From NCBI GenBank assembly GCA_905373085.1, contig CAJPRR010000076.1, positions 1 to 10,745 of the forward strand: a stretch of 10,745 nucleotides of DNA, read 5' to 3'. The notes beneath the pieces were generated by a model that saw only the letters and a list, made by a program, of their open reading frames with translations, made no database searches and was not told where the DNA came from. Numbering within the stretch: the stretch's first letter is position 1; the number at the start of each line of letters is the position of its first letter. Of this stretch, positions 1 through 6,767 are shown one piece after another. Origin of the DNA: an uncultured Selenomonas sp. GTDB lineage: Bacteria > Bacillota > Negativicutes > Selenomonadales > Selenomonadaceae. Made by a program: the position numbers and the translations under genes.

Positions 1-348
1 CTTTTCGTATGCTATCCGCGCTGCACGACATGCCAAAAGGCGCGGCGCTGGCTTGAAGAGCGCGGCGCTGCAGTCGAGGAGCGCGACATCAAGGAGGAGA
101 GGCCGACGGCCGACGAACTGCGTGCCTGGCACGCGAAGAGCGGCCTGCCGCTGAAACGCTTCTTCAACACGAGCGGCTTGAAGTACAAGGAACTTGGACT
201 TAAGGATAAATTGTCCACGCTGAGTGAGGCCGAGCAGTATGACTTGCTCGCTTCCGACGGAATGCTTGTCAAGCGTCCGCTTCTCGTCGCCGTCGACTTC
301 GTGCTCGTCGGCTTCAGAGAAAAGGAGTGGCAGGAGCGCTTTGAATGA
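1..348 (+). CDS. Spx/ArsC-family (arsenate reductase-like) protein, 5' end cut off
   Basis: The reading frame is open from base 1 to a TGA at 346-348, giving 115 residues; the start codon lies outside the window, probably only a few codons upstream. The visible N-terminus reads LFVCYPRCTTCQKARRWLEE, the thioredoxin-like active-site loop of the ArsC/Spx/YffB superfamily, with a CxxC pair (CTTC) at visible residues 8-11. A later RPLLV segment fits the conserved Arg-Pro (cis-proline) motif of the fold, and the remaining length matches a complete protein of about 115-120 residues. A CxxC is typical of Spx/MgsR-like members, whereas classical arsenate reductases rely on a single N-terminal Cys. 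The protein could therefore be a thiol-based regulator or a reductase of unknown substrate; sequence alone does not decide. It is not a flagellar gene and is separated from the next gene by a terminator. Family assignment is firm, function is not. Confidence 0.85.
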   Translation, partial: LFVCYPRCTTCQKARRWLEERGAAVEERDIKEERPTADELRAWHAKSGLPLKRFFNTSGLKYKELGLKDKLSTLSEAEQYDLLASDGMLVKRPLLVAVDFVLVGFREKEWQERFE

Positions 349-400
349 ATTTGCAGGGAAGCTGCAGCGGAATGGACAGCTTCGCTTTATCCGCGCTTTC

Positions 401-447
401 GGGGCTGCGCCCGGGCTTTTGCCTTGGGTGCAGTCCCTTTTTGCTTT
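401..447 (+). terminator. Rho-independent terminator after the Spx/ArsC-like gene
   Basis: GGGGCTGC (401-408) pairs over 8 positions with GCAGTCCC (430-437), with one G-U pair. Inside, CCC (410-412) can pair with GGG (426-428) and GGC (414-416) with GCC (421-423), leaving a TTTT loop (417-420). The hairpin is followed directly by TTTTTGCTTT (438-447). Stem plus T-run is the classic intrinsic terminator form. It lies 52 bases after the stop at 348, which suits the end of that transcript and isolates the flagellar genes from it. Confidence 0.75.
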
Positions 448-688
448 CTGGAGGGAAGCATCTGCCGAACGATGGGAAGCCCTTGGAAAACTACACGCAC
501 AAACGTCTGCTTCGTGGACAGAAGTGTGCCGCCATCAAGGAAAGTTTGCCAATCAGCCTGCGCCTTCGGCTTGGCTTCTCGGAATTTCGCAGTAATTCTT
601 GGATCTTCCCTTAGGAATAGAGGCGTTCGAGACGATAGATACATTGAGCGCTTATGTTTTGGAGACTTTTTACGAGGAGAGATACGGA
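448..688. other. Non-coding gap before the yvyF-like gene
   Basis: No convincing gene is visible here. The open frames that cross it lack ribosome binding sites and are unlike known families. GCCA (548-551) plus AGCC (555-558) can fold with GGCTTGGC (568-575), forming a two-part stem with a 3-base bulge. The gap must carry the promoter for the downstream yvyF-like gene, but no pair of -35/-10 boxes with good spacing stands out. The TTG at 599 is in frame with the yvyF-like gene but has no Shine-Dalgarno, so it was not taken as the start. Confidence 0.5.
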
Positions 689-1030
689 ATGAACGGAAAC
701 CTGAAGAATTGCCCTGCGTGCGGCAAGCTCTTTCTCGCGCAGCCGAAGCAGAGGCTGTGCGCCGACTGTTTCGAGAAGCAGCGCGAGGAGGAGGAGCGCA
801 TCATCCGCTATGTGAATGCACATCCGGAGGTGACGACGCTCGACGAGATTGCAGCAGGAACAGGAGCCGAGCCGAAGGAGATCCTGCGCATGATTCACGA
901 CTCCCGCCTCCTGCAGGCGGACACGGAGATCCGCTATCCGTGCGAGAGCTGCGGCACGCTGATCACGCGCGGACGCTACTGCGCGGGCTGCATGCGCGAC
1001 TTCAAGGCCGGGGCGGATCGCATCGGTTGA
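689..1030 (+). CDS. yvyF: YvyF/TIGR03826-type flagellar-operon zinc-ribbon protein
   Basis: A small protein of 113 residues with two four-cysteine clusters: C8/C11 with C24/C27 (CPACGKLF and CADCF), and C85/C88 with C98/C101 (CESCG and CAGC). Each is spaced like a zinc ribbon. Between them lies a charged helix (QREEEERIIRYV) and a segment resembling a helix-turn-helix (TTLDEIAAGTGAEPKEILRMI). This matches the YvyF-type protein encoded just upstream of flgM in Bacillus and many other Firmicutes; its biochemical role is not well defined, and a link to flagellar regulation is inferred mainly from position. The ATG at 689 was chosen because GAGGAGA (674-680) sits 8 bases before it. The TTG at 599 would add 30 residues without a ribosome site or conserved cysteines. 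It is followed by a possible weak terminator and then by the flgM promoter, so it is probably a separate transcript or partial read-through. Confidence 0.8.
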   Translation: MNGNLKNCPACGKLFLAQPKQRLCADCFEKQREEEERIIRYVNAHPEVTTLDEIAAGTGAEPKEILRMIHDSRLLQADTEIRYPCESCGTLITRGRYCAGCMRDFKAGADRIG

Positions 1031-1065
1031 GCGCGGGGAGGAGGAGCGCGTTTGCGCCGCTTTTT
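1031..1065 (+). terminator. Possible weak terminator between yvyF-like gene and flgM
   Basis: GCGC (1046-1049), loop GTTT, GCGC (1054-1057), then CGC and TTTTT (1061-1065). Some further pairing of CGC (1058-1060) with the GCGCGG at 1031-1036 is possible around a purine-rich bulge. The core stem is only 4 base pairs, so termination would be partial. The T-run and the position right after a stop codon are the supporting points. Confidence 0.35.
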
Positions 1066-1091
1066 GCAGAAACTTCTCATGGAGGGAAGCT

Positions 1092-1118
1092 TAAGCTGAA
1101 AGAATCTTTTTCCGATAC
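1092..1118 (+). promoter_or_regulatory. Sigma-28 (FliA/SigD)-type promoter of the flgM operon
   Basis: TAAG (1092-1095), a spacer of exactly 15 bases, then TCCGATAC (1111-1118). The known sigma-28 consensus is TAAA-N15-GCCGATAA; the CCGATA core is intact. The expected start of transcription is near 1125, leaving a leader of about 66 bases before flgM. The flagellin promoter at 10271-10297 has the same TAAG box and the same 15-base spacing, within a shared GCTTAAG heptamer. Because FlgM inhibits sigma-28, this placement would give negative feedback on the operon. Assignment is from sequence match only. Confidence 0.8.
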
Positions 1119-1190
1119 TACTCATGAAAGACGGGTATGTGAGTGAGGATGCTCCGTCTCCGTCCATAAAAAGAAAGGTGGTGAGGTGCG

Positions 1191-1484
1191 ATGTCCATCC
1201 AGGTGCAGGGGCGCGTGCAGTCCCTTTACAATGTCTATGCGGCGAACGAGGCTTTTTCCGCCGTGCAGGCGCAGGATCGGAGTCAGCCGGAAACGCCGCG
1301 CAAGGACGCTGTTGTGCTTTCCGAGGAAGGCAGGACGTTCGGCGAGATTCTCAACCGCTTGAAGGCGGATAACGATAAGGTTCGAGAGGACAAGGTCGGC
1401 CTTTATGCAGGGCGCATCGCCGCAGGCGATTACTATGTCGCAGGCCGCGACATAGCCGCGAAGATGCTCGACCAACGCATTTGA
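1191..1484 (+). CDS. flgM: FlgM, anti-sigma-28 factor
   Basis: The product has 97 residues, the usual FlgM size. FlgM proteins bind sigma-28 and keep it inactive until the hook-basal body is finished, when FlgM is exported or otherwise removed. The N-terminal half is polar and probably disordered. DAVVLSEEGRTF (39-50) resembles the conserved D-x-V-x-L-S stretch that opens the sigma-binding region. The C-terminus (VREDKVGLYAGRIAAG at 64-79, then YYVAGRDIAAKML) fits the family pattern of R-V-x2-I-x3-I-x2-G-x-Y-x-V followed by an IA-x2-ML helix. The ATG at 1191 follows an AAAGGTGGTGAGG purine stretch. It is the first gene after a sigma-28-type promoter and stands directly before flgN-like genes, as in Bacillus. 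Confidence 0.93.
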   Translation: MSIQVQGRVQSLYNVYAANEAFSAVQAQDRSQPETPRKDAVVLSEEGRTFGEILNRLKADNDKVREDKVGLYAGRIAAGDYYVAGRDIAAKMLDQRI

Positions 1485-1523
1485 GCGAGCCTTGTTTGAC
1501 ATGCCGCCGCGAGGAGGATGATT

Positions 1524-2009
1524 ATGTGGCGTGAAATGAAGGAAATCATGAGCGCACTCTCTTCGTGCTATGCGGAGCTTGCGAAAGTCAGCGGGGAGAA
1601 GCACAAGGCGCTGGCCGCGATGGATCTCAAGGCGATCGAGCGCGTCGTGAAGGAAGAGGAAAAGTTCGCGGCGGAGATCGAGCGGCTTGAGACGCGCCGC
1701 AAGGCGGCTCTTCGCGCCCTTGCGGAGAGGGAAGCGGGCATAGAGCCGACGATGAAGCTGCGCGAGCTTCTGGCACGCTGTCCGGACGGGCGGCTCGTGC
1801 AGGAGCTTGAAACGCTGCACGAGGAGCTTGACCGGCGCATGAAGGAGGTCGAGCGCTTGGGCGAGAGGAATACGCTGCTTGCCGAAGGCGCGCTCGCCGC
1901 AGTGACGGCGAACCTCAACCGCATCGGCGGCACGGCGGCGGGTGCGTCCTACGGGGCGGGCGGCAAGGAAAGCGTGACGCGCGAGCGGCGCTTCGATTTC
2001 AAGGCGTGA
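1524..2009 (+). CDS. flgN: FlgN-family export chaperone (first copy)
   Basis: The product has 161 residues and is almost wholly helical, with long charged heptad-like stretches (for example VVKEEEKFAAEIERLETRR) and a C-terminal Asn/Leu-rich helix (ERNTLLAEGALAAVTANLNR), followed by a small tail ending in FDFKA. This is the FlgN/YvyG pattern: a cytoplasmic chaperone that keeps the hook-filament junction proteins FlgK and FlgL unfolded and delivers them to the export gate. The position between flgM and flgK supports this. The start at 1524 (MWREM) was preferred over the in-frame ATG at 1518 because the Shine-Dalgarno GAGGAGG (1511-1517) abuts 1518 but leaves 6 bases before 1524. Family sequence conservation is low, so the call rests on architecture, C-terminal pattern and context. 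Confidence 0.82.
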   Translation: MWREMKEIMSALSSCYAELAKVSGEKHKALAAMDLKAIERVVKEEEKFAAEIERLETRRKAALRALAEREAGIEPTMKLRELLARCPDGRLVQELETLHEELDRRMKEVERLGERNTLLAEGALAAVTANLNRIGGTAAGASYGAGGKESVTRERRFDFKA

Positions 2010-2013
2010 GGCT

Positions 2014-2487
2014 ATGGGAGAAATCATCAAGCTGCTCAGGCAGCAGATCGACTTGTGCCGGAGCCTTCTCCTTGCGACAGAGCGTCAGCGTCAGGCTCTT
2101 TGCGACGGTTCGGGCGATTCGATGAGCAAGGAGACGAAGGCGATCGAAGTCCTGCTCATCGGGCTGCGGCGAATTGAGAAGCGGCAGTCGCTCCTCCTCA
2201 AGGGAACGGCGACGAAGAACCTCGCTGAACTCCTCTCGCGCACGGCTCTGTCCGAGGAGCGCACGACTGCAAGGCAGCTTCTGCAGGAGGCGGACGGCCT
2301 CATGCGCGAGATGCGAGAAGCCGTCGCCATGAACGGCGCCCTGCTCGACCGTCACATGCAGTTCATCCTCTTCAACATCAACGTGATGGCGGGAACGCCT
2401 GCGGAGGCGACGTACACGGCGAAGGACATGAAGAAGGGAAAGAAGCGGACGGGCGCGGACACGAAGGTGTTCGACGCGAGCGTCTGA
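2014..2487 (+). CDS. Second FlgN-like export chaperone
   Basis: The product has 157 residues, again nearly all helical, beginning MGEIIKLLRQQIDLCRSLL. Its C-terminus (MNGALLDRHMQFILFNINVM, then a small tail with ATYTA and a final VFDASV) follows the same plan as the preceding protein: an Asn/Leu helix, then a Tyr-containing linker, then Phe-Asp near the end. I therefore read it as a diverged FlgN-family paralogue. It starts only 4 bases after the preceding stop, with the GTGAGG at the end of that gene acting as ribosome site, so the two are probably translationally coupled. It lies just before flgK, which suits a FlgK or FlgL chaperone. Direct identity with the first copy is low by eye, so divergence is old or the second is a different helical chaperone. 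No enzymatic motif is visible. Confidence 0.65.
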   Translation: MGEIIKLLRQQIDLCRSLLLATERQRQALCDGSGDSMSKETKAIEVLLIGLRRIEKRQSLLLKGTATKNLAELLSRTALSEERTTARQLLQEADGLMREMREAVAMNGALLDRHMQFILFNINVMAGTPAEATYTAKDMKKGKKRTGADTKVFDASV

Positions 2488-2502
2488 GGGGATAGATTAT
2501 TG

Positions 2503-2545
2503 AGGAAGCACGGATTCGCAGGAGCGAGGCGGCGCCTCTGAAGGA
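2503..2545 (+). promoter_or_regulatory. GGA-rich leader of flgK with an AGGA-loop hairpin (candidate CsrA site)
   Basis: Four GGA triplets fall within 43 bases (2504, 2512, 2521 and 2543). TCGC (2516-2519), loop AGGA (2520-2523), GCGA (2524-2527) forms a small hairpin presenting GGA in the loop, as CsrA prefers. A competing hairpin, GAGGC-GGC-GCCTC (2526-2538), overlaps it by 2 bases. The last GGA is next to the flgK ribosome site. Short stems like this occur by chance in G+C-rich DNA, so this is only a candidate. Confidence 0.3.
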
Positions 2546-2558
2546 AAAGGGTGAAGAA

Positions 2559-4304
2559 ATGCGATCGACATTTTCCGGACTGAACACAATGGTTCGCGGC
2601 ATCTACAACAATCAGCTGTCCCTCGATACGGTGGGGCACAACATCACGAACGCGAACACGGAAGGCTATTCGCGCCAGCGCGTGAATCCTGCAGCTACGC
2701 GGCCGCTGGAGCACAGCGGCATGTTTGGCGGACTTTTCGTCGGCACCGGCGTCGATTCGGAGTCGCTGACGAGAGCCCGCGATTTTTTCGCGGACAAGCA
2801 GTATTGGCAGGAAGAAGCTACAGAGTCCTACGCGAAGTACCGCCAGAAGAACTACGACAAGATCGAGGCGGTCTTCAACGATTCCAAGACCAAGGGGCTG
2901 CAGAACTCGATGCACAAGTTCTACAGCGCGTGGAACGACCTCAGCGTCTACGCGAGCGATCCCGCGAAGCGCGTCTCCGTCATCGAGGCGGGCAAGCAGT
3001 TTGCCGACCGGCTCGAAGAATCGGCGCAGAACGTGCAGAAGCAGCTCGATCTCGTCTATCGCGAGATGGACACGCAGGTCAAGGACGTCAACGAAATCAC
3101 GCAGAAGATCGTCGAGCTCAATAAGAACATCTCGCTCGCCGAGGCGAACGGCGCGATGGCGAACGACCTCAGGGACAAGCGCGCCCTCCTCGTCGACAAG
3201 CTGTCGGGCTACATGAGCCTGCACGTCTACGAGATGGACAATGGCATGTACCAGGTCGTCGCGGGCGGCGCGTCCATCGTCAACGGCATCTCGCGCCTCG
3301 AACTCAAGATGGACGGCCCCATTGAAAATAAGCGCTACGGGGTCAACGACTACTCGCTTGTTTTCAAGGACACGAACACGCTCTTCACCCCGGGCAACGG
3401 CTCGCTGCAGGCCGCCGTCGACTCCATCAAGGAGGACAAGGCGTACATGGACAAGCTCGCGAACATCGCGGCGACGTTCATGACGCAGTTCAACGACCAG
3501 CACCGTGCGGGCGCAGGCATCGACAAGGACAAGACGTCGAATCTCAACTTCTTTGGCAGAAACGACAAGTATTACGTCTGGGACAAGGAACGCCAGTCGC
3601 TGCTCGCAGCGAAGGTGACGGGCACGGCGTCGACGACGGCCGGTTCGCCGCCCGTGACGACGCACACGACAACGCTTTCCACGACGGCCGGCGACACGCA
3701 GGAACTGCAGGGGCTTGAGATCATCAAGGCGATGAAGGTCAGCGCCGAACTTACGGCGCAGAACGGCGAGCTGAAGGTCGCGGCGCGAGGCTTCGGCGAC
3801 AACAGTGACGCGAAGAACTCCTACGTGCAGAATTTCAGCTACAGCAATTCGACCGTTCCGCCGAACATCACGGGCACGGGCACCGTCGTCCACAAGACGA
3901 GCGACATGAACGGCACGGCGGACGGCAGCAACGCCGTCCTTTTGACGAACATCTTCAACATGGAGCAGAAGGACACGGGGCTGACCATCTACAAGAACCC
4001 GACGGCGGGCAGCCCGACGGAGCACCGCCCGACGGGCACGGTCTCGCTCAACAACTATTACAACTCGGTGACGAGTGCGCTCGGCATCGACTCGAACGCC
4101 ATGGACACGAAGGTCAAGTTCCAGGAGGACGTGATGACGCAGATCGAGGCGTGGCGCACGTCGGTCTCAGGCGTCAACTGGAACGAGGAGCTTTCCAACA
4201 TGATCAAGTTCCAGCAGGGCTACAGCGCGTGCGCACGCTGCATGACGACGATGGACGAAATGCTCGACCGTCTCGTGAACAACACGGGCATGGTGGGAAG
4301 GTAA
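2559..4304 (+). CDS. flgK: FlgK, hook-associated protein 1
   Basis: FlgK forms the first junction ring between hook and filament. The product has 581 residues, longer than the Bacillus protein of about 507. The N-terminus holds the conserved axial-protein helix (GLNTMVRGIYNNQLSLDTVG, then HNITNANTEGYSRQR). The long helical D1 region follows (about 80-210), and the C-terminal D0 helix contains SNMIKFQQGYSA and TTMDEMLDRLVNNTGM. The middle (about 350-500) is Thr/Ser/Gly-rich and variable, as expected for outward-facing domains. It includes a Thr-rich stretch with two STTAG copies, matching an 11-base direct repeat at 3633-3643 and 3681-3691. Oddly, C558 and C561 form a CARC motif in the terminal helix, where this family usually has Ala/Ser/Val. 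The ATG at 2559 follows an AGGGTG ribosome site. The stop lies 10 bases before flgL. Confidence 0.95.
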   Translation: MRSTFSGLNTMVRGIYNNQLSLDTVGHNITNANTEGYSRQRVNPAATRPLEHSGMFGGLFVGTGVDSESLTRARDFFADKQYWQEEATESYAKYRQKNYDKIEAVFNDSKTKGLQNSMHKFYSAWNDLSVYASDPAKRVSVIEAGKQFADRLEESAQNVQKQLDLVYREMDTQVKDVNEITQKIVELNKNISLAEANGAMANDLRDKRALLVDKLSGYMSLHVYEMDNGMYQVVAGGASIVNGISRLELKMDGPIENKRYGVNDYSLVFKDTNTLFTPGNGSLQAAVDSIKEDKAYMDKLANIAATFMTQFNDQHRAGAGIDKDKTSNLNFFGRNDKYYVWDKERQSLLAAKVTGTASTTAGSPPVTTHTTTLSTTAGDTQELQGLEIIKAMKVSAELTAQNGELKVAARGFGDNSDAKNSYVQNFSYSNSTVPPNITGTGTVVHKTSDMNGTADGSNAVLLTNIFNMEQKDTGLTIYKNPTAGSPTEHRPTGTVSLNNYYNSVTSALGIDSNAMDTKVKFQEDVMTQIEAWRTSVSGVNWNEELSNMIKFQQGYSACARCMTTMDEMLDRLVNNTGMVGR

Positions 4305-4314
4305 GGTGAAATAG

Positions 4315-5652
4315 ATGAGAATCGGCAGCTTGCACATGGTTTCGCGCTATCAGAAGCAGCTCAACACAGCTGCGGAGGAGCAGGCAAGGCTCATGGAGCA
4401 GTCGGACGGACAGTCGCTGCACCGCCCGTCGGACGACCCCGTGCGCTACTCGAACTGGCTGCGCTACGGCACGGAGCAGAACGAGAACGAGCAGTACAAG
4501 AAGAACGTCGAAGCGGGCAAGTCTTGGATGCAGCGCACGGACGGCGCCGTATCGGGCATGGCGGACATCTTCAAGACACTGAAGGAGAAGACGATCCAGG
4601 CGGCGCAGTCGCCGCATCAGCAGACGGACATGGCGGCGATCGCCAAGGAGATGACGGCGAAGCTGCATGAGATCGTCTCCCTCGGCAACTCGCAGCAGGG
4701 CGATCGCTACATCTTCTCGGGACAGTCCGACCTCACGCAGCCGTTCCTTCTCTCGGAGAAGAAGGTCGCGCGCGGCATCCCCAAGACGCTCGACGATCAG
4801 CAGTCGAAGTTCTTCAGCAAGACGAACGTATCGGGCCGCATGAAGCAGATGATCACGCTCCAGGGCGACGACAAGAACGAGTACTATCTCGACACGAAGA
4901 CGGGCGACGTCTACTCCTACGACTTCATGAAGGACGGCTACAAGAAGAAGGTCGCGGCGGGACAGGCGGAGGTCAATCCGGCGGCTGACCGCGCGGGCAA
5001 TGTGGGAGCCTTCAACGTGGCGGACAACTTCCTCAACACGGGGCAGATCAAGGACGCCTCGACGACGCCGCCGGCGGGTGCCGGACAGGGCGCGGGCTGG
5101 ACGAAGAGCATCACGGTGAACGGTCAGACGGTCAACTTGAAGCTCAAGACCGTCGACCAGCAGATCGTCAAGTACCAGGGCGATTTCAAGCAGATCTCCA
5201 TGGTCAAGAAGAACGGCGCCGTCGAGCCGACCGCCGACACCGTCAACGCTACGGCGGGCGACATCTTCGGCACGGACATCTTCGACGATGAGAACTCGGG
5301 CAACACGCGCTCGGGCACGGCGGCGCTCAACGACATGCTGACCGTGGCGGCGAAGGTCGACTCCTCCGACGTCAACTGGCTGATTTCTGACGGCGTGACG
5401 CTCGCCGACGAGTCGCACAACAACGTCGTCATCGCGCAGGATCATATCGCGGCGCGGCACAACGTCTACAAGGGCATGGCGGACATCCTCGACGACTACG
5501 CCGTTTCCATCAAGCAGGACATCTCCGACACGAACAGCACGGACGTCGCGAAGCTCGCCGTCCAGCTCATGCAGGCGTCGGCGATCTACAACATGTCACT
5601 TTCCGTTGGCTCGCGCATCCTGCCGCCGACCTTGACCGACTACTTGAGGTAA
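4315..5652 (+). CDS. flgL: FlgL, hook-associated protein 3, with enlarged central domain
   Basis: FlgL forms the second junction ring, directly under the filament. The product has 445 residues against about 300 for typical FlgL. The flagellin-like N-terminus is clear: LHRPSDDPVRYSNWL (35-49), the D1 helices, then GDRYIFSGQSDLTQPF (129-144). The normal FlgL course resumes at IVKYQGDFKQISMV (284-297). The C-terminus (DISDTNSTDVAKLAVQLMQA, then a final LPPTLTDYLR) is canonical. The extra length lies mainly at about 145-284 and is rich in Lys, Asp, Gly and Tyr, likely a surface domain. The start ATG at 4315 follows AAGGTG of the short spacer after flgK. No cysteines are present, in contrast to the upstream FlgK. 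Confidence 0.93.
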   Translation: MRIGSLHMVSRYQKQLNTAAEEQARLMEQSDGQSLHRPSDDPVRYSNWLRYGTEQNENEQYKKNVEAGKSWMQRTDGAVSGMADIFKTLKEKTIQAAQSPHQQTDMAAIAKEMTAKLHEIVSLGNSQQGDRYIFSGQSDLTQPFLLSEKKVARGIPKTLDDQQSKFFSKTNVSGRMKQMITLQGDDKNEYYLDTKTGDVYSYDFMKDGYKKKVAAGQAEVNPAADRAGNVGAFNVADNFLNTGQIKDASTTPPAGAGQGAGWTKSITVNGQTVNLKLKTVDQQIVKYQGDFKQISMVKKNGAVEPTADTVNATAGDIFGTDIFDDENSGNTRSGTAALNDMLTVAAKVDSSDVNWLISDGVTLADESHNNVVIAQDHIAARHNVYKGMADILDDYAVSIKQDISDTNSTDVAKLAVQLMQASAIYNMSLSVGSRILPPTLTDYLR

Positions 5653-5688
5653 GGAAGCGAAAGCAAGGCTGCAGAAAGGAGGGGCGCG

Positions 5689-6279
5689 ATGCTTTCCAAT
5701 ATGACGTATCTCAACGTGCGCCATACCCTGCCCATGCTCGGCTGGCAGACGCGCTCCTTCCGGCTTCAGACGAGCATGACGCCGACGCAGATGCGAGGGA
5801 CGCGGCGCGAGGCGAGCGCGAACCTCGGCGCGACGCAGGTGCGCATCGACATCGACAGTTACGAGAGCCGCAAGGCATACGGCTTCCGCAAGGACGCCGA
5901 CCTCTGCGCGGACTTCAAGAATGCGGGTCTTGCGGGCGTGAAAAGCGGCACGAGCCGCCGCTCATCGGAGGCTTGGCAGGCAATCGACGGTGCGGCGAAG
6001 CCGAATGCCGACTTTTTCCAAAAGCAGGCGAAGGGCAGGATCGAAGCCGGAATCAAGGAGCAGAAGGAGATCGAGCTGAGGCCCATCCCGCGTCCGAAGA
6101 TCACCGTGTATCCGGCCGAGATCAAAGGATCGCCCGATGTCGGCGAGCACTCGATCGACATACGCTCCGATCCGTTCGCCACATACGACTATGAGCCGGG
6201 CGGCATCGACTATCACATGAAGGTGGAAGGATCCATTCACATGTGGACATCCATCGGCCATTATGATGTATACGCATAG
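5689..6279 (+). CDS. yviE: DUF6470 / YviE-like flagellar-operon protein
   Basis: The product has 196 residues and no signal peptide or membrane helix. It occupies the place between flgL and fliW that yviE holds in Bacillus, with similar length. The sequence contains short repeated beta-like patches rich in Arg, Gln and Asp (for example QVRIDIDSYESRKAYGF), a helical middle (about 95-125), and a C-terminal half with repeated D-I/V-x-I strands (EHSIDIRSDPFATYDYEPGG). It ends with HYDVYA. The pattern of alternating hydrophobic and polar residues matches what I recall of DUF6470 proteins, whose function is unknown. The assignment depends mainly on synteny. The ATG at 5689 has a very strong ribosome site, AAAGGAGG, 36 bases after flgL. 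The stop at 6277-6279 is 11 bases before fliW. Confidence 0.7.
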   Translation: MLSNMTYLNVRHTLPMLGWQTRSFRLQTSMTPTQMRGTRREASANLGATQVRIDIDSYESRKAYGFRKDADLCADFKNAGLAGVKSGTSRRSSEAWQAIDGAAKPNADFFQKQAKGRIEAGIKEQKEIELRPIPRPKITVYPAEIKGSPDVGEHSIDIRSDPFATYDYEPGGIDYHMKVEGSIHMWTSIGHYDVYA

Positions 6280-6290
6280 GGGAGAAGAGC

Positions 6291-6767
6291 ATGAGAAAGA
6301 TCACGACGACACGTTTTGGAGAAATCGAGGAAGATGAGGGCAAGATCGTTCATTTTGCCGCAGGCCTTCCGGCCTTCGAGGACGAGCATGAATTCATCAT
6401 CGTTCCGTACGACGAGGAAAGCCCGTACGTCTTCCTGCAGTCGGCGGCGACGCCCGACCTCGCCTTCCTGATGACGATCCCGTTCCTTTTCTTCCCTGAC
6501 TACGAGTTCCGCTTGGAGGACGATGTGCTCGAAAGCCTCGCCTTGGAGAGCCAGGAAGACCTTCTGCTCTACGTGCTCCTGACGATCCCGGGCAGCGACA
6601 TTCGCGAGATGACAGCGAACCTTCTCGCGCCCGTCGTCATCAACAGCCGCACGAACGAGGGATGCCAGGTCGTCCTCGACAAGAGCGACTACCGCACGAA
6701 GCACAAACTGTTTTCCAAGAAGGAGCAGACGGAAGAAAAGAAGGAAAGCGAGCGGGAGGCGAACTGA
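6291..6767 (+). CDS. fliW: FliW, flagellar assembly factor and CsrA antagonist
   Basis: FliW binds either flagellin or CsrA. When flagellin has been exported, free FliW binds CsrA and lifts repression of flagellin translation. The product has 158 residues and shows the family signatures in order: an N-terminal T-R-F-G-E-I strand, KIVHFAAGLPAFEDEHEF (18-34, the F-x2-G-L-x-x-F-E motif), VFLQSAATPDLAFLMTIPF (47-65, the LQS and P-x-L-A-F segment), then the Y-x-F-x-L and LLAPVVINSRTNEGCQVVL strands. A charged tail (KKEQTEEKKESEREAN) ends the protein. The gene ends with TGA directly before the ATG of csrA, so the antagonist pair is made from one message with coupled translation. The start ATG at 6291 has GGGGAGAAG before it. 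Confidence 0.95.
   Translation: MRKITTTRFGEIEEDEGKIVHFAAGLPAFEDEHEFIIVPYDEESPYVFLQSAATPDLAFLMTIPFLFFPDYEFRLEDDVLESLALESQEDLLLYVLLTIPGSDIREMTANLLAPVVINSRTNEGCQVVLDKSDYRTKHKLFSKKEQTEEKKESEREAN

Noticed and set aside
424..1146. 240-codon frame overlapping the yvyF-like gene on the + strand
   Set aside because: It covers the terminator T-run and an alternative frame of the cysteine protein; the cysteine clusters of the other frame are much stronger evidence.
2352..4025. 557-codon open frame on the - strand opposite flgK
   Set aside because: It is Arg/Val/Leu-rich, has no recognisable domain, and lies opposite a certain flagellar gene. G/C-rich third positions remove stop codons from the opposite strand.
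4204..5460. 418-codon open frame on the - strand opposite flgL
   Set aside because: Same cause: composition is dominated by Arg, Val, Leu and Asp from the complement of flgL codons, with no ribosome site or family motif.
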